Positions 1 to 12,200 of a DNA stretch of 64,000 nucleotides are shown here, piece by piece. The first letter of the stretch is position 1. Every line of letters starts with the position of its first letter. The position numbers and the translations under genes are program-made. This DNA is from Brienomyrus brachyistius (lineage: Eukaryota > Chordata > Actinopteri > Osteoglossiformes > Mormyridae): positions 10,076,435 to 10,140,434 of the forward strand of contig NC_064538.1 in NCBI RefSeq assembly GCF_023856365.1. Reading direction: 5' to 3'. The notes under the pieces are model-generated. The model did no database searches, was not told the origin of the DNA, and saw only the letters and a program-made list of their open reading frames with translations.

Positions 1-325
1 TTAGGTTTTACTAATATTTATATATCATGCGATTTGATGTGACCCTAATCATTTTCAATACTGTTTTTGGCTAATGCATGGTCTTAGTTTCTGTGACCTT
101 TCGGCGAGATCCAAAAATATTGCCATTTGATTGTTCGTGTTCACGCCCGTGAAAAATAAACCGTCAATGTCAAATGCGGAAATGTAAAGGGGTTACTGTA
201 TATTTCATATACGCTCGGCACAATGAAGCTGAGGGTTGCACTGCTGCTAAGGCAAAGTGAAAACTGAGGGACGCACAGACTGTCAGGATGCTGACTGCTA
301 CTCTGTCCGCTGTCACATTCGATAG
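1..325. other. itpr3 intron (left edge of window)
   Basis: AT-rich sequence upstream of the first recognised exon. I see no second exon or known repeat here. The preceding itpr3 exons must lie outside the window. Confidence 0.6.
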
Positions 326-3265
326 GAACTCATATGTGCGTCTGCGTCACCTCTGCACCAACACCTGGATACAGAGCACCAACGTACCCATCGACTACAC
401 AGAAGAAAGACCTATCCGACTCATGGTGGGACCTGCCTCTTCTTACTCTGACGTTATTATCTTCCTCACTATTGCTGTCTGACTCCACCTTTATACATTT
501 GATTTCACTGCTGTCTTCCACAACAAATCTACAAATATGTTTCTTTTCTCACTGTTGCCTTCACCTGAAGACCAGGCATTTAATTTCACTCTGCCAAAAA
601 TCACTTGGAACACACCTAGGTTAAGCCAGTGGTTCTCAAAGTCGGTCCTCAGGCCCCACTGCCCTGCTTGTTTTCCAGCTACCCCTGCAGTGGGGCCGAA
701 GAACCACTGGGTTAAGCCAAAATGAAATAGCTGCATTGTATTTTTGTGAAAATTACATTCCGTAGAAACGCTGCGGTTTTCACCATTGAATTTCTGTCTT
801 CTCGCTCCTAACCAGGTGGGTACCTGCCCCACAAAAGAGGACAAAGAGGCATTTGCCATCGTCTCTGTACCGGTGATGGAGATCCGTGACCTGGACTTCG
901 CAAATGATGCTAGCATAATGTTGAGCAAAATGGTGGATCAGTTCAGCAGTGGTTTCATCAGTCAGAATGACAGAAGGTTATTGGATCGATATTTCTACAT
1001 ATCCGTCTTCCCAGCTTGGATGAGTGTTTAACACCAGACATAATCACAATACTACAAACAGACAGCTAGCTATTAAAAACAGTGGTCAGAGAGCAATTGC
1101 ATTCCATATTCTGTCTTGATTCAGACATAGTGTAGATTCCTTTTACACCATACTCTAAGCAGAGAAGTAGGAAAAGGGTCAAGTGGATAGAGTTAATACA
1201 CAGGAAAAATATGACAGTTAAAGATACTGATATAGCAATTATTTTAGCAAGGAATATTAAGGCATCAATACAAAAGTGGGTCTTCAGATTTTAGTCCATT
1301 CGCAAATTTAGGTGCCTTATGACTAGAATCATTACCGCTAACAGGTATGTTATTTATTTACAGAAATTCCAAAAAATACTGCCTGAGATTTAACGACAAA
1401 TTTATTTTCTAACAAATTCTAACAGTAAAACATCACCAAGAGTGTCCGTTCAGTCACACTGGTCTTTCTCTCCACTGGTGACAGGTTTGCCATCAAACTG
1501 CTAGAGGACCTGGTGTTTTTTGTGGTGGACATGACCAACACTGGTCAGCCCGTGCTGGATGTGACCATGACCAAGCCCAACCGCGAAAGGCAAAAGCTCA
1601 TGCGTGAGCAGAATATCCTTAAACAGGTGAGATCAAGACCTATGGTTTGAATCACGTGACCCAAAAGGTTTTGCAAAGAAAAAAAGTTTGTGAACCCCTT
1701 GGAGTTATTTGGATCTCTGCTTGAAAGGGTCCTAGAATGTGATCCGAATTTCATCGGAATTGAAGGAAACTTGCTAAGGAAAGTCTCAGACAACAAACAC
1801 ACACTGCAGTTTCTTTATTGAATAAATCGTTTAAACAATCAGGATTATTGATGGAGTCATTCTGGGAATCTTATGGATCCTATGCTAACTGCAAAGTGTG
1901 GACAACCAGGTTACAGCTTCCTGCATGAAGGCTGCTCTCCTGGGAAATGCTGCTGGGACAAATGAAGCTTTGCTTTTTACTGACGTGAGCTTAGGGAGCC
2001 AGAAGTGCCATCAGCTTGTCCACTCTGCTCTCTCTCTTTGGTCTTGGAAGCATTTTCTCTAGCCATTTTCTTTCTGGCTGCTATTCCTGATACTAAACCT
2101 CCCTGTCTTGACTTGCAAAGAGGGAGAGGATATAATCACTGCTTTGGTTCCCACTTAAGTTGTTCAGCAGGTGCTTCTTTCCAAAGTCATATGAGTCATA
2201 CATATTTTACCAATACTAATCATTACTCTGAATTAACATTAAAACCCATGTAATATTGACCCTAGTATTGTTATCTCCCCTGTATGTATATTTCCTCCAA
2301 CTGCTCTGTAGGTGTTTGGCCTTCTGAAAGCCCCATTCAAAGGCATACTACGCCTAGAGGAGCTATCAGACCAGAAGAACGCCCCTTACCAGTACATGCT
2401 CCGCCTCTGCTACCGGGTGTTGCGCCACTCGCAAGAGGACTATCGCAAGAACCAGGTGTGACTACAGCCAGGGGTGTGGTCAGTATTAATATGCCAGCCA
2501 GTGTCAGAGCTCTCTGTGTTTCTGAAACCAATAGAAGTGATTGAGTCTGGCTGACAGTGGAATACTGTAGCTGTATTTGCGTCCCCCGTTAATGACAGGA
2601 TCCTCCATGCCTCACAAGACCAGTGATTGGGTTATTTGTGGATTTGATGGCCAGATTCTGAGGATATCGATATTGCATGACAATAACACTTCTGTAATGA
2701 CTCCAGTGAGCTAATGAAGTTTAAGCACATCCATAACTGGTGTCTCCAACAGGAGCACATAGCCAAACAGTTTGGGGTGATGCAGGGTCAGATTGGCTAT
2801 GACATACTGGCTGAGGACACCATCACAGCACTGCTGCACAACAATCGCAAACTGCTTGAGAAGCACATCACCAAGACAGAAGTGGAGACGTTTGTCAACC
2901 TGGTGCGGCGTAATCGGGAGCCCAGGTGAGGCTGGTTGGGCATGGAGCTAATGATAAAAAAATCATTTTCTGTGGACCCACTGTGTGTTGTTGATATTAG
3001 TAATATAGTGTATTTTAACTTGGGCGGCTGCTGTGAATGTGTTGATAGTACATTGTTGATCCACCGAGAAAGACTGAGAGACAGGTGCGTGTGAGTAGTG
3101 TGAAGGGAGAAACCCGAGTTGGTGATTGGTAACTTTTACCTAAAGGTTCCTGGATTATCTGTCAGACCTGTGTGTCTCCAACAATGTGGCCATACCTGTG
3201 ACTCAGGAGCTCATCTGTAAGTGTGTTTTGGATCCGAAGAACTCAGACATCCTTATCAAGACTGA
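326..3265 (+). CDS. itpr3: itpr3 exons 1-6 of window: end of IP3-binding core
   Basis: Exons are 326-425, 816-976, 1485-1626, 2312-2455, 2753-2925 and 3146-3265. They encode the end of the beta-trefoil half and most of the armadillo-like alpha half of the ligand-binding core. Ligand-contact residues known from ITPR1 (Arg504, Lys508, Arg511, and Tyr567-Arg568-Lys569) are retained: [14 protein letters not shown] in the third exon and SQEDYRKNQ at the end of the fourth. The receptor should therefore bind IP3. The first exon begins in the middle of an arginine codon after the acceptor at 324-325, and the exon that should supply the other two bases is left of the window. Confidence 0.93.
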
Positions 3266-6200
3266 GTGAGTAAATAATAGCCAATATCAGAGTACTTTTC
3301 TGCAAATTGTGTTTGTTTTATCAGAATGAGCAACTGGAATTTTACTTAAAGCTGAACGAGAGGCTAGCAGTAAGTCTGTAATTCCAGCTTTGCGTGATAA
3401 GATGACACTGACAACATAAGAAATTCGAGGAGGCCCCTTGCTGTGTTTTCACTTTTCTTCTTCGGCCTGTGGCCGCGTGTATTCGTGCGTCTGTGCAGAC
3501 GACGTCCTGCCAAGGAGGGGCCCCATTCCTCAAGGTACTCAAGCGAAGAGGATTTTGGAGATCTGGACGAGGTGTGGCTGCTCTGGATGGACAAAGCCAA
3601 CGAAAAGCAGGAGAACAGCATCCACCAACTGGCACAGGGAGCTGGACAGGGCAATGCTCATGATGAGAATGTGCTGACTTACTACAGGTACACCCCCAGA
3701 GATACCATTACCGACACCCCCCCCCCAAAAAAAAAATGCATTACTCTCTCCCATTGAGGGTATCCCACAGAAAGAATACGCTCACAATCTGACAAAAAAA
3801 GACTATATTTATCATTTATACACAAAACACCCATTACCAAATATAAGTACATTCAATAGCTAGCAATAGGCAGTGTTTTCTTTGTAAATAAAAGCTTCAT
3901 TCATGAATGGGGATCTATATCTCTTCCCAGGTACCAACTGAAGCTCTTTGCCCAGATGTGCCTAGACCGGCAATATTTGGCCATTGACGAGATTTCTAAG
4001 CAGCTGGATGTGGAGCTGATCTTTCTGTGCATGATGGATGAGCGTTTGCCCTATGATCTGCGTGCCTCCTTCTGCCGGCTCATGCTACATGCACACGTTG
4101 ACCGTGACCCACAAGAGCTGGTGACTCCTGTCAAGTTTGCTCGCCTCTGGACTGAAATTCCTACCTCAATCACCATAAAAGAGTGAGTCCCCTTCCCGTG
4201 TTGCTGTGTTCTCTAGAGGGTACAGATGTAGAACATGCGTGTATTTTGTATCAGAAAACCACTGGGCCCCTCAGCAGGGCCCCCAGCTCTAAGGGTGCTG
4301 CACACTGACTGACCCTAGCTTTCTCTCACCTGTATTTGTGTGCATATGTCTCATGGACTGCAGATGGGGTAGGCGAAATTTCCCCAAAGAGATCAATGTA
4401 TCTCTATTCTATTCTATTCTATTCTATTCTATTCTATTCTATTCTATTCTATTCTATTTTAGGAGTATAAAAGGATAATCAGTGAATATGCATTTGAATA
4501 TGCTGGGAGATTTCATTAGTTGTCATGAACTGTTGAAATGTCTCTCTCTGTCTGTGCCTCCTTTCTTAGCTATGACTCCAACATGGATGACACTCGTGAC
4601 AACAAGAAAAACAAATTTGCCAACACCATCTCTTTTATGGAGGAGTACCTCAACCAAGTACTCAACGATGACCTCCCCTTCGCCATCAAAGAGAAAAACA
4701 AGCTCACCTATGAGGTGAACCCCTCTTACCTTCCTTTTCCCATCTGGAATAACAATCCACTTACACTCACGGTTGCCCTGTCCTGCCTTCATATGACGAC
4801 TGCACAACCTCTTTCACTTTTTTTTGCTTCCCCAGGTGGTGAGTCTGGCCAGACACCTTATTTATTTTGGGTTCTACAGCTTCTTTGAGCTACTGAGACT
4901 GACCCGCACGCTGCTTGGTATCATCGACTGCACCCCCAGCCAGATGCTGATGAATCCCATGTTCAACGATGATGGCAGTGGTAAGGTGCTAAAGCGGATA
5001 CTGGATGAGAAGGGCTGTTATTCTCCAAGCCGAGAATATAAATCGATGCAGTATGTGTCCTTTGTCTAAGACTCAAAGTCGTAACATGCACCATGGTCTC
5101 ATAATCATGGAAATGAGTAACTTTAGTGTTGGGTAGAGGTTGTACGCAAAGCACGAACCTTGAGTACAGATTAGACTAATATTTATTTAGTCTGCATTTT
5201 TATCTCACACCATTAAATATATTTGCTACCATTATACATTTAACAAATTATAGTAGAGTGCAGGGTAGGCTACCAGGATCCTGGAGTGCTGATATCCAGC
5301 AGGTTTTCTATCCTACCTGATGAGTTACTATCTGCCTGAGATCAGGTGTGGTTCATCAGAGAGCAGGTAGGATGGAAAACCTACTGGATGCCAACACTCC
5401 AGGATCAGGGTTGCCTACCCTTGCTATAGTGTATCTTGTAATGTTTATGTCAGGTAAGATAGAAGAGCATTTTAGTGAAACTAGGAAAGTATGAAGGTAA
5501 GTTTAAAGTAGGGGTCTCCAACTCCGGGCCTGAAGAGCTACTATCCAGTAGGTTTTCTGTCCCACTTGGCTTCTGATGAGCCAAACCTGTTCCTGGTATC
5601 TACCTGAGAGCAGGTGTGGCTCATCAGAAGCTGGTAGGATAGAAAACCTACTGGACGGTAGCCCTCCAGGACCGGAGTTGGAGACCCCTGGTGTAAAGAG
5701 TATAAGAGAAGAGTAGAAAGTAAGAATACCCAAAATCACTCTAGGGAAGAATATGAAGCGCTCCATCCACCACATGGGGCAGATGATGACCACAATGGTG
5801 CTGAGTCGTAAGCAGTCACTGTTCAGTGGCGGAAGTAGGTCCAGCCTGGGGGCAGAGGCGCTGGGCCGCACCAAGGACAGCATCGACCAGCAGGATGTCA
5901 CCGTCATGGACACTAAACTGAAGATCCTGGAGATCCTGCAGGTGGGCAGCCGATGGAAGCATACTTTCAGAGCCAGAACAGAATGCTATGTGTAGTGACA
6001 GGCTTTCAAGTCCAGCTATAGATAAGCTGAGAAATTTGGTGGTTGTGTATTTCAGCCAGCAAACCTAATTCCAACAGTCCTTGCACTGACTTGCACTTTT
6101 TATATAACATCTCAACAACTCGTCCACATTTTATATATTAAGCAAATTATATGTGATCATTGTCTTGTCTTGTTTTAACTGTGTCTATACATACTCTATG

Positions 6201-9200
6201 TATGTGAGCCACTTACAACTGGAGACAAATTCTCTGTATGTGTGAACATACTTGGCCAAAACAAAGCTGATTCTGATTCTGAATGAGAAGTGATGAGTTT
6301 CCTCCTCCTTCCCTGCATTCCATTCACCTCTTTTCCAGTTCATCCTCAATGTCAGGCTGGACTACCGGCTGTCCTTCCTGCTCTCCGTCTTCAAGAAGGA
6401 GTTTGTGGAGGTGTTCCCCATGGAGGATGCAGATGCCACCACAGCCATGGAACTATCAGGTAACCCAGCTAGTATTCTTCTGGGCAGCTCCATGGAGAAC
6501 CTGTCATATTGGTCTGATTGCAAGAGTGTCACCAGTAACTCACCACATACCCTTAAACCAATGTTTCCCAATCCGGTCCTCGGGGACCTGCAGACGGTCC
6601 ACATTTTTACCCTGAGAGGGAGCAAAAATGTGGACTGTCTGGCAGGGAGTTGGGAGGGAGCAAAAACATGGACTGGCTGTGGGTACCTGAGGAGCTTATT
6701 GGGAAACATTGATTTGAACTGTTATTTTGATCAACCACGTCACAGACTGGATGCAAGGAAATTTGTAACTTACGCCATACACTTTTATTATAAAACAAGG
6801 GCCATAAGTATTCAAAATTATATTTGAATATCATGATCATAAAACAGTGTGTGGAAAGCTCTTAAAAACCCTACAAGCTAATCATTCATGGTTGTAAGTA
6901 GGATGATAATCCTCTCAGCAGAATATGGCATTTTTTGGGTATTTTTAGGGCATTTTACAAGTGTAATACATTTAGGTTTCAGGGGAAAATGTAACATGTT
7001 TCCATATGCATTTCTGAAGAAGGTTTTATAATATACTTGAAGGACAATTGTATTGGGATACCTGGCCATTACACCAACGAAAACTTGTATGACATCCCAT
7101 TCTAAATGTATATGCATTAATATGGAGTTAGTCACCCCCTTTGTAGCTACAACAGCTACCACTCTTCTGGGAAGGCTTTCCACAGGATAGATTTTTTTGC
7201 CCTTTCATTCAGAAGACCACTGAATACCTTTAGATGGACTAGAACAGAGATTACAAAGCCAGACCTTGATGTGCCTGACCTCACATCACATCCATCAGAA
7301 CATCATTGCCTGTCCTCAGAAATGCTCTTCTGGGTGAAGAAGAGTAGTAGCAGTTATGGCTGCAAAGGGGGAAAAACTCCATATTGGTGCCCATGGGATG
7401 TCATAAAAGTTCCTGTATGTTCCTGTAAGTTCCCAGGTGTCCTAATACTATTGACCGTATATTATGTATTCAGCTTTTGATCCGATCTGTATTCTGTCTC
7501 TTGGCAGCAACTATAAACCTGCAGCGTATAGGGGAGCAGGCAGAAGCTATGTTTGGAGTTGGGTAGGTGGCATTGGAACAATTTTCTGGAGAATCCAGGG
7601 CGAAGAAGCAAGTATGGGAGGATTTGAGATTTTATTGATGTAACACAGGAAAGAGAACAGCATCCTGGAGGTGGACGATGAGGGCGGACGCATGTTCCTG
7701 CGAGTGCTTGTCCACCTCATCATGCATGACTATCCACCACTAATCTCTGGTGCCCTGCAGCTCCTCTTCAAACACTTCAGCCAGAGGCAGGAGGTCCTGC
7801 ACACATTCAAACAGGTATACCTGCTAGGCAGCACTGTCCATGACCTGTGAGGTAGCCGTAGCACGAACCTAACAGTGTATATAATTTATAATATGATGAA
7901 TATCTCACTGGTGACAACACTGTTCAGCATGCAGTCTGCACACCCCATATATGACACCAATCAATCGAAAATACACTTTAAATTTATATACAGTATCACT
8001 CTTCAACAAATATGAAGTAACCCTGACCAGAAATGCTGCCCTAGGGTACGTACCAGTGCTGTTTCCCAATCTGTCTCTGTCCCGGCTGGTGGGTAGGTTC
8101 AGCTGCTAATTTCCAGTCAAGATGTGGAGAACTTCAAGCTCATAAAACGTGACCTGGACCGCCTGCGCACCATTGTGGAAAAGTCCGAGCTCTGGGTGGA
8201 GAAGAAGGGCAGTTCCGGTGGGGGAGACAGCAAAAAGGACAGCGAAAAGAGCAAGGACAAGGACAAGGAACCAGTCAAAGTAAAAACCATGTTCTTTTAC
8301 TCCTTTTGTAATTTGTCTGACTGTTTTCTGAGGCTGGGGAAGGCGTCTTGACAGTTTGACTGTATTTCGCTGTGCCACACCCTGTGACATCATCGCGGTG
8401 CCACACCCTGTGACATCATCGCGGTGCACATCCATGTGTGTTTTTTGCTGGGTTCTGCTGCAGGAAGGATAAGCACAATCAGTCACCCAGAACAGCGTAA
8501 TAGCTTAAAATGTGTAAGGTTTTATTTTTTCCTGAGCCTCAGCTCTGTGCCTATATTATTAACTGACTGACTACAAAAGACAGTATTTCTTTGCACAATA
8601 TTGCCAATTTCTGCAAATTTTCCACAAAAAAGTTTGTAGAATTGCACCACAGATTAAAAAAAACTGCAAAATCAAACATTTTTGGCCACAACAATCACCA
8701 ACAAAAACTTAAGATTAGGTTTTACAGAATGCCTGCTTTATTCAGGCCATCAAGGCCAGAATCAGCATGTATTTCTGCAGGTTAATGTCTGTTTCTCCAT
8801 TCCAGAATTTTTGACTGATATTAGTCATGAATAAAATCGGAGTAACAATGAAGGACAATGCTGAGATAAGGGTGGAGGAAAGGAGATGTTGAGATGTGGG
8901 GATGATGCTGAAATGGCAGTGTTGTGATCAGGGTGTTCAGTCTGTGTCATGTTTCCCCAGTCAGGTCCTGAGGATGCTGCTACCAAGAAAGAGAAGATGG
9001 AGAAGAACAGCGAGAACTACCAAGCTGTCAAGGAGGTGCGGGATGATTCTGCAGTTCACCTGGAAATGAATGAAAGACCCTCTGGATCAGACTTAGAATC
9101 CGCTGTCTCTGTTCGTTGTAACCTGTCCCTGTGCATTTGGGGTGCATGATCTTTAACACCTAGTCATTCAAATATCTGTAACCTGCAGATCTTGGAGGGA

Positions 9201-12200
9201 TTGAATAAGATGTGTAGCTCTGGTGTGTGGAAGAAGCAACAACGTCTACTAAAGAACATGGGGGCCCACAAAGTAATGCTGGACCTTCTGCAGGTGTCCT
9301 ATGACAAGGTGAGCCCTGCTGTGCTCCTTTGGTCTGCAGATTGTCAAAATGGTGGAATCATGTATTTTATTGTGTTATTCGTGCATCATGTTGAGTCATT
9401 GATTTTTTTACAGAATGACACTAAGATGCAGGAGATCATAAAGTACACCCACCAGTTCTTGCAGAAGTTTTGTATGGGGAATGCAGAGAACCAGGCTCTC
9501 CTGCACAAGCACTTGAATCTTTTCCTTAATCCTGGGGTTAGTAGTTGCCAGAAGATGGTGAGAATTCCATGGTTTGGAAGTGGGAGTTTCTCCTTGGATT
9601 TAGCAACAGCTTTACATGATTTTTCCTTTGTGTCCTCTTCCCTTCTCAGTTGTTGGAGGCAGAAACTGTTCAGCAGATCTTCAGCAACAACTACCAGCTG
9701 TGCACGGAAATCAGTGAGCCAGTCCTGCAGCACTTCATTCACTGTCTAGCCACACGGGGGCGCCATGTGCAGTACATCAACTTCCTGCACACCATCATCA
9801 AGGCTGAGGGGAAATATGTCAAGAAGTGTCAGGACATGATCATGACCGAGGTGAGGCTGAGCCTGGAAATTAACAGGCTGTGTGCTGTTGCCTGTCAATA
9901 CTGCAGTGGTATGTCCCCCAGGCTATGAAATATATCACAGTGTCAGTACTGCAGTGGTCTGTCGCCCAGGTTCTGAAATATATCAGTGTCTGTACTGCAG
10001 TGGTCTGATCTTTAGTGTATGAAATATATCAGAATGTCAGTACTGCAGTGGTCTGTCCCCAAAGCTATGAAATATATCAGTGTCAGTACTGCAGTGGTCT
10101 GTCCCTTAGTGTATAAAATATATCAGAGTGTCAGTACTACACACCTTTGTTGCCTTGGCTTTGGATACAAACTAAGTTATCAGTACTGCATTCCTCGCCA
10201 ACACTTGAGGGTGTACCAGTACATTCTTACTTAGGACATTAATTAAGCAGTAACTAAGTGTTAGTTACATAATGATTCCATGTTCGTTCATCATTAATCA
10301 ATCATGACAGTTTATTTTATACAGAAGCTGAATTAGTTCATGATTTGTTTTTGGGTAGTGACTGAGTAAGTAAGTTATTTGTGCCCCCTCAAGTAAAGTA
10401 TTATTCCTGGTGTCTCAATGTCTTGGATTGTGGTGACCAGTATTGCAGAACAGTACTTTCTAACCTTTCACTGAAAACACATATTCAGTCTGTTGATTCC
10501 CCAAATTCCTGAACAGAAAGTGCAGCTATATCATTAATATTAGCTTGAGACGACAAAAAGTCATTTTGATTATTAACACCATTTGATTTTGTTGCACACA
10601 CTGGCATCTAACGGCTGTCGTTATGGGCTGCTCTAGCTGAGCAATGCTGGTGAGGACGTGCTGGTTTTCTACAACGACAAGACGTCCTTTGCCACCATGC
10701 TGGAACTGATGGCGTTATCACGAGAGGGCATAAAGGAAGGCAGCCCACTGCGCTACCACATTGCCCTGGTGGACCTGCTGGCTGCCTGTGCTGAGGGCAA
10801 GAATGTGTACACTGAGATCAAGTGCACGTCACTGCTCCCCCTAGAGGACATTGTCAATGTGGTCACCCACGAGGACTGCATCACAGAGGTCTCCCTTCAC
10901 CCTACCTGTTTCTTATGTATAAACTTTTACAATCTTCATTACAAGAGTGAACTGTGCATCTCTGGTAAACCTTACACATTTTAAACTATTGCGCTGTTCT
11001 GGGTGACTGATTGTGCTCATTGTCTACAGGTGAAGATTGCCTATGTGAACTTTGTGAACCACTGCTATGTGGACACAGAAGTGGAAATGAAGGAGATTTA
11101 CACCAGTAATCACATCTGGAACCTGTTTGAGAACTTCACAGTGGACATGGCTAGAGTAAGTAGTCAGACAGGGTGTCTCATGTAAAGCTTATCAGCCACC
11201 TCAGTTGGATATGTGAATGAAAGCCGTCCCTCATCTCCTGCTCGCAGGTGTGCAGCAACCGAGAGAAGCGCTTCTCCGACCCGGTGCTAGAGAAGTACGT
11301 CATCAATGTGGTGCTGGACACCATCAATGCATTCTTCAGCTCCCCGTTTTCTGAAAACAGCACTTCCCTGCAGGTAAATGGCAGGTGACCTATGCAGGCT
11401 CCACTATGTGCAAATATGTGCCTACAGTACCTGTATATGCATTCATTTGGTATGTGCCTGTATATGCATGTACAGGTATGTAGCTTCAGACAATATTCAT
11501 ACTTCCTGGAATATCAGCAAAATTGATTTACGCGATGCATTGCAATAGTTTCCGAGATAGGAATGCTATGTCATGTCTTGATTCCCATTTTCTAAATTAT
11601 GCTTTAATGTCTTTTCCCTGTATTGTATTGTATTATCTTACCTTCACTGTGGATAGGATGGTGGTGCAGTGGTTAGCACTGTAGTGCACTGGTTAGCACT
11701 GTTGCCTCACACATCTGGGACCAGAGTCTGAGTATCTGCCATGTCTCCATGTGTGTGAAGTTTGCATGCTCTCCTCGTGTCATTGTAGGGTTTCTTCTGG
11801 GTGCTCCAGTTTTCCCCCCATGGTCCAAAAACATGCTGAGGTTAATTGAAGTTAGCTAATTGTCCATAGGTGTGCCTGTGTGAGTGAATGGTGTGTGAGC
11901 GTGCTCTGTAATGGGTTGGCGCCTCATCCTGGGTTGTTCCCTGCCGGGACAGGCTCCGGACCCTCCACGACCCTGAGTAGGACAAGTGGTTACAAAAAAC
12001 GGATGGATGGATGCATTCGCTGTGCTTGAAATAGCACAGTAAATGTGTCTTTTGTCGCTTGTTAGACCCACCATACCATAGTGATCCAGCTGTTGCAGTC
12101 CGCCACACGGCTTCTCGATTGCCCCTGGCTGCAGGCACAGCACCGTGGCCTTGTGGAGTCCTGCATCCGGACACTGGTCATGACTGGTAAGGGGCAATAG

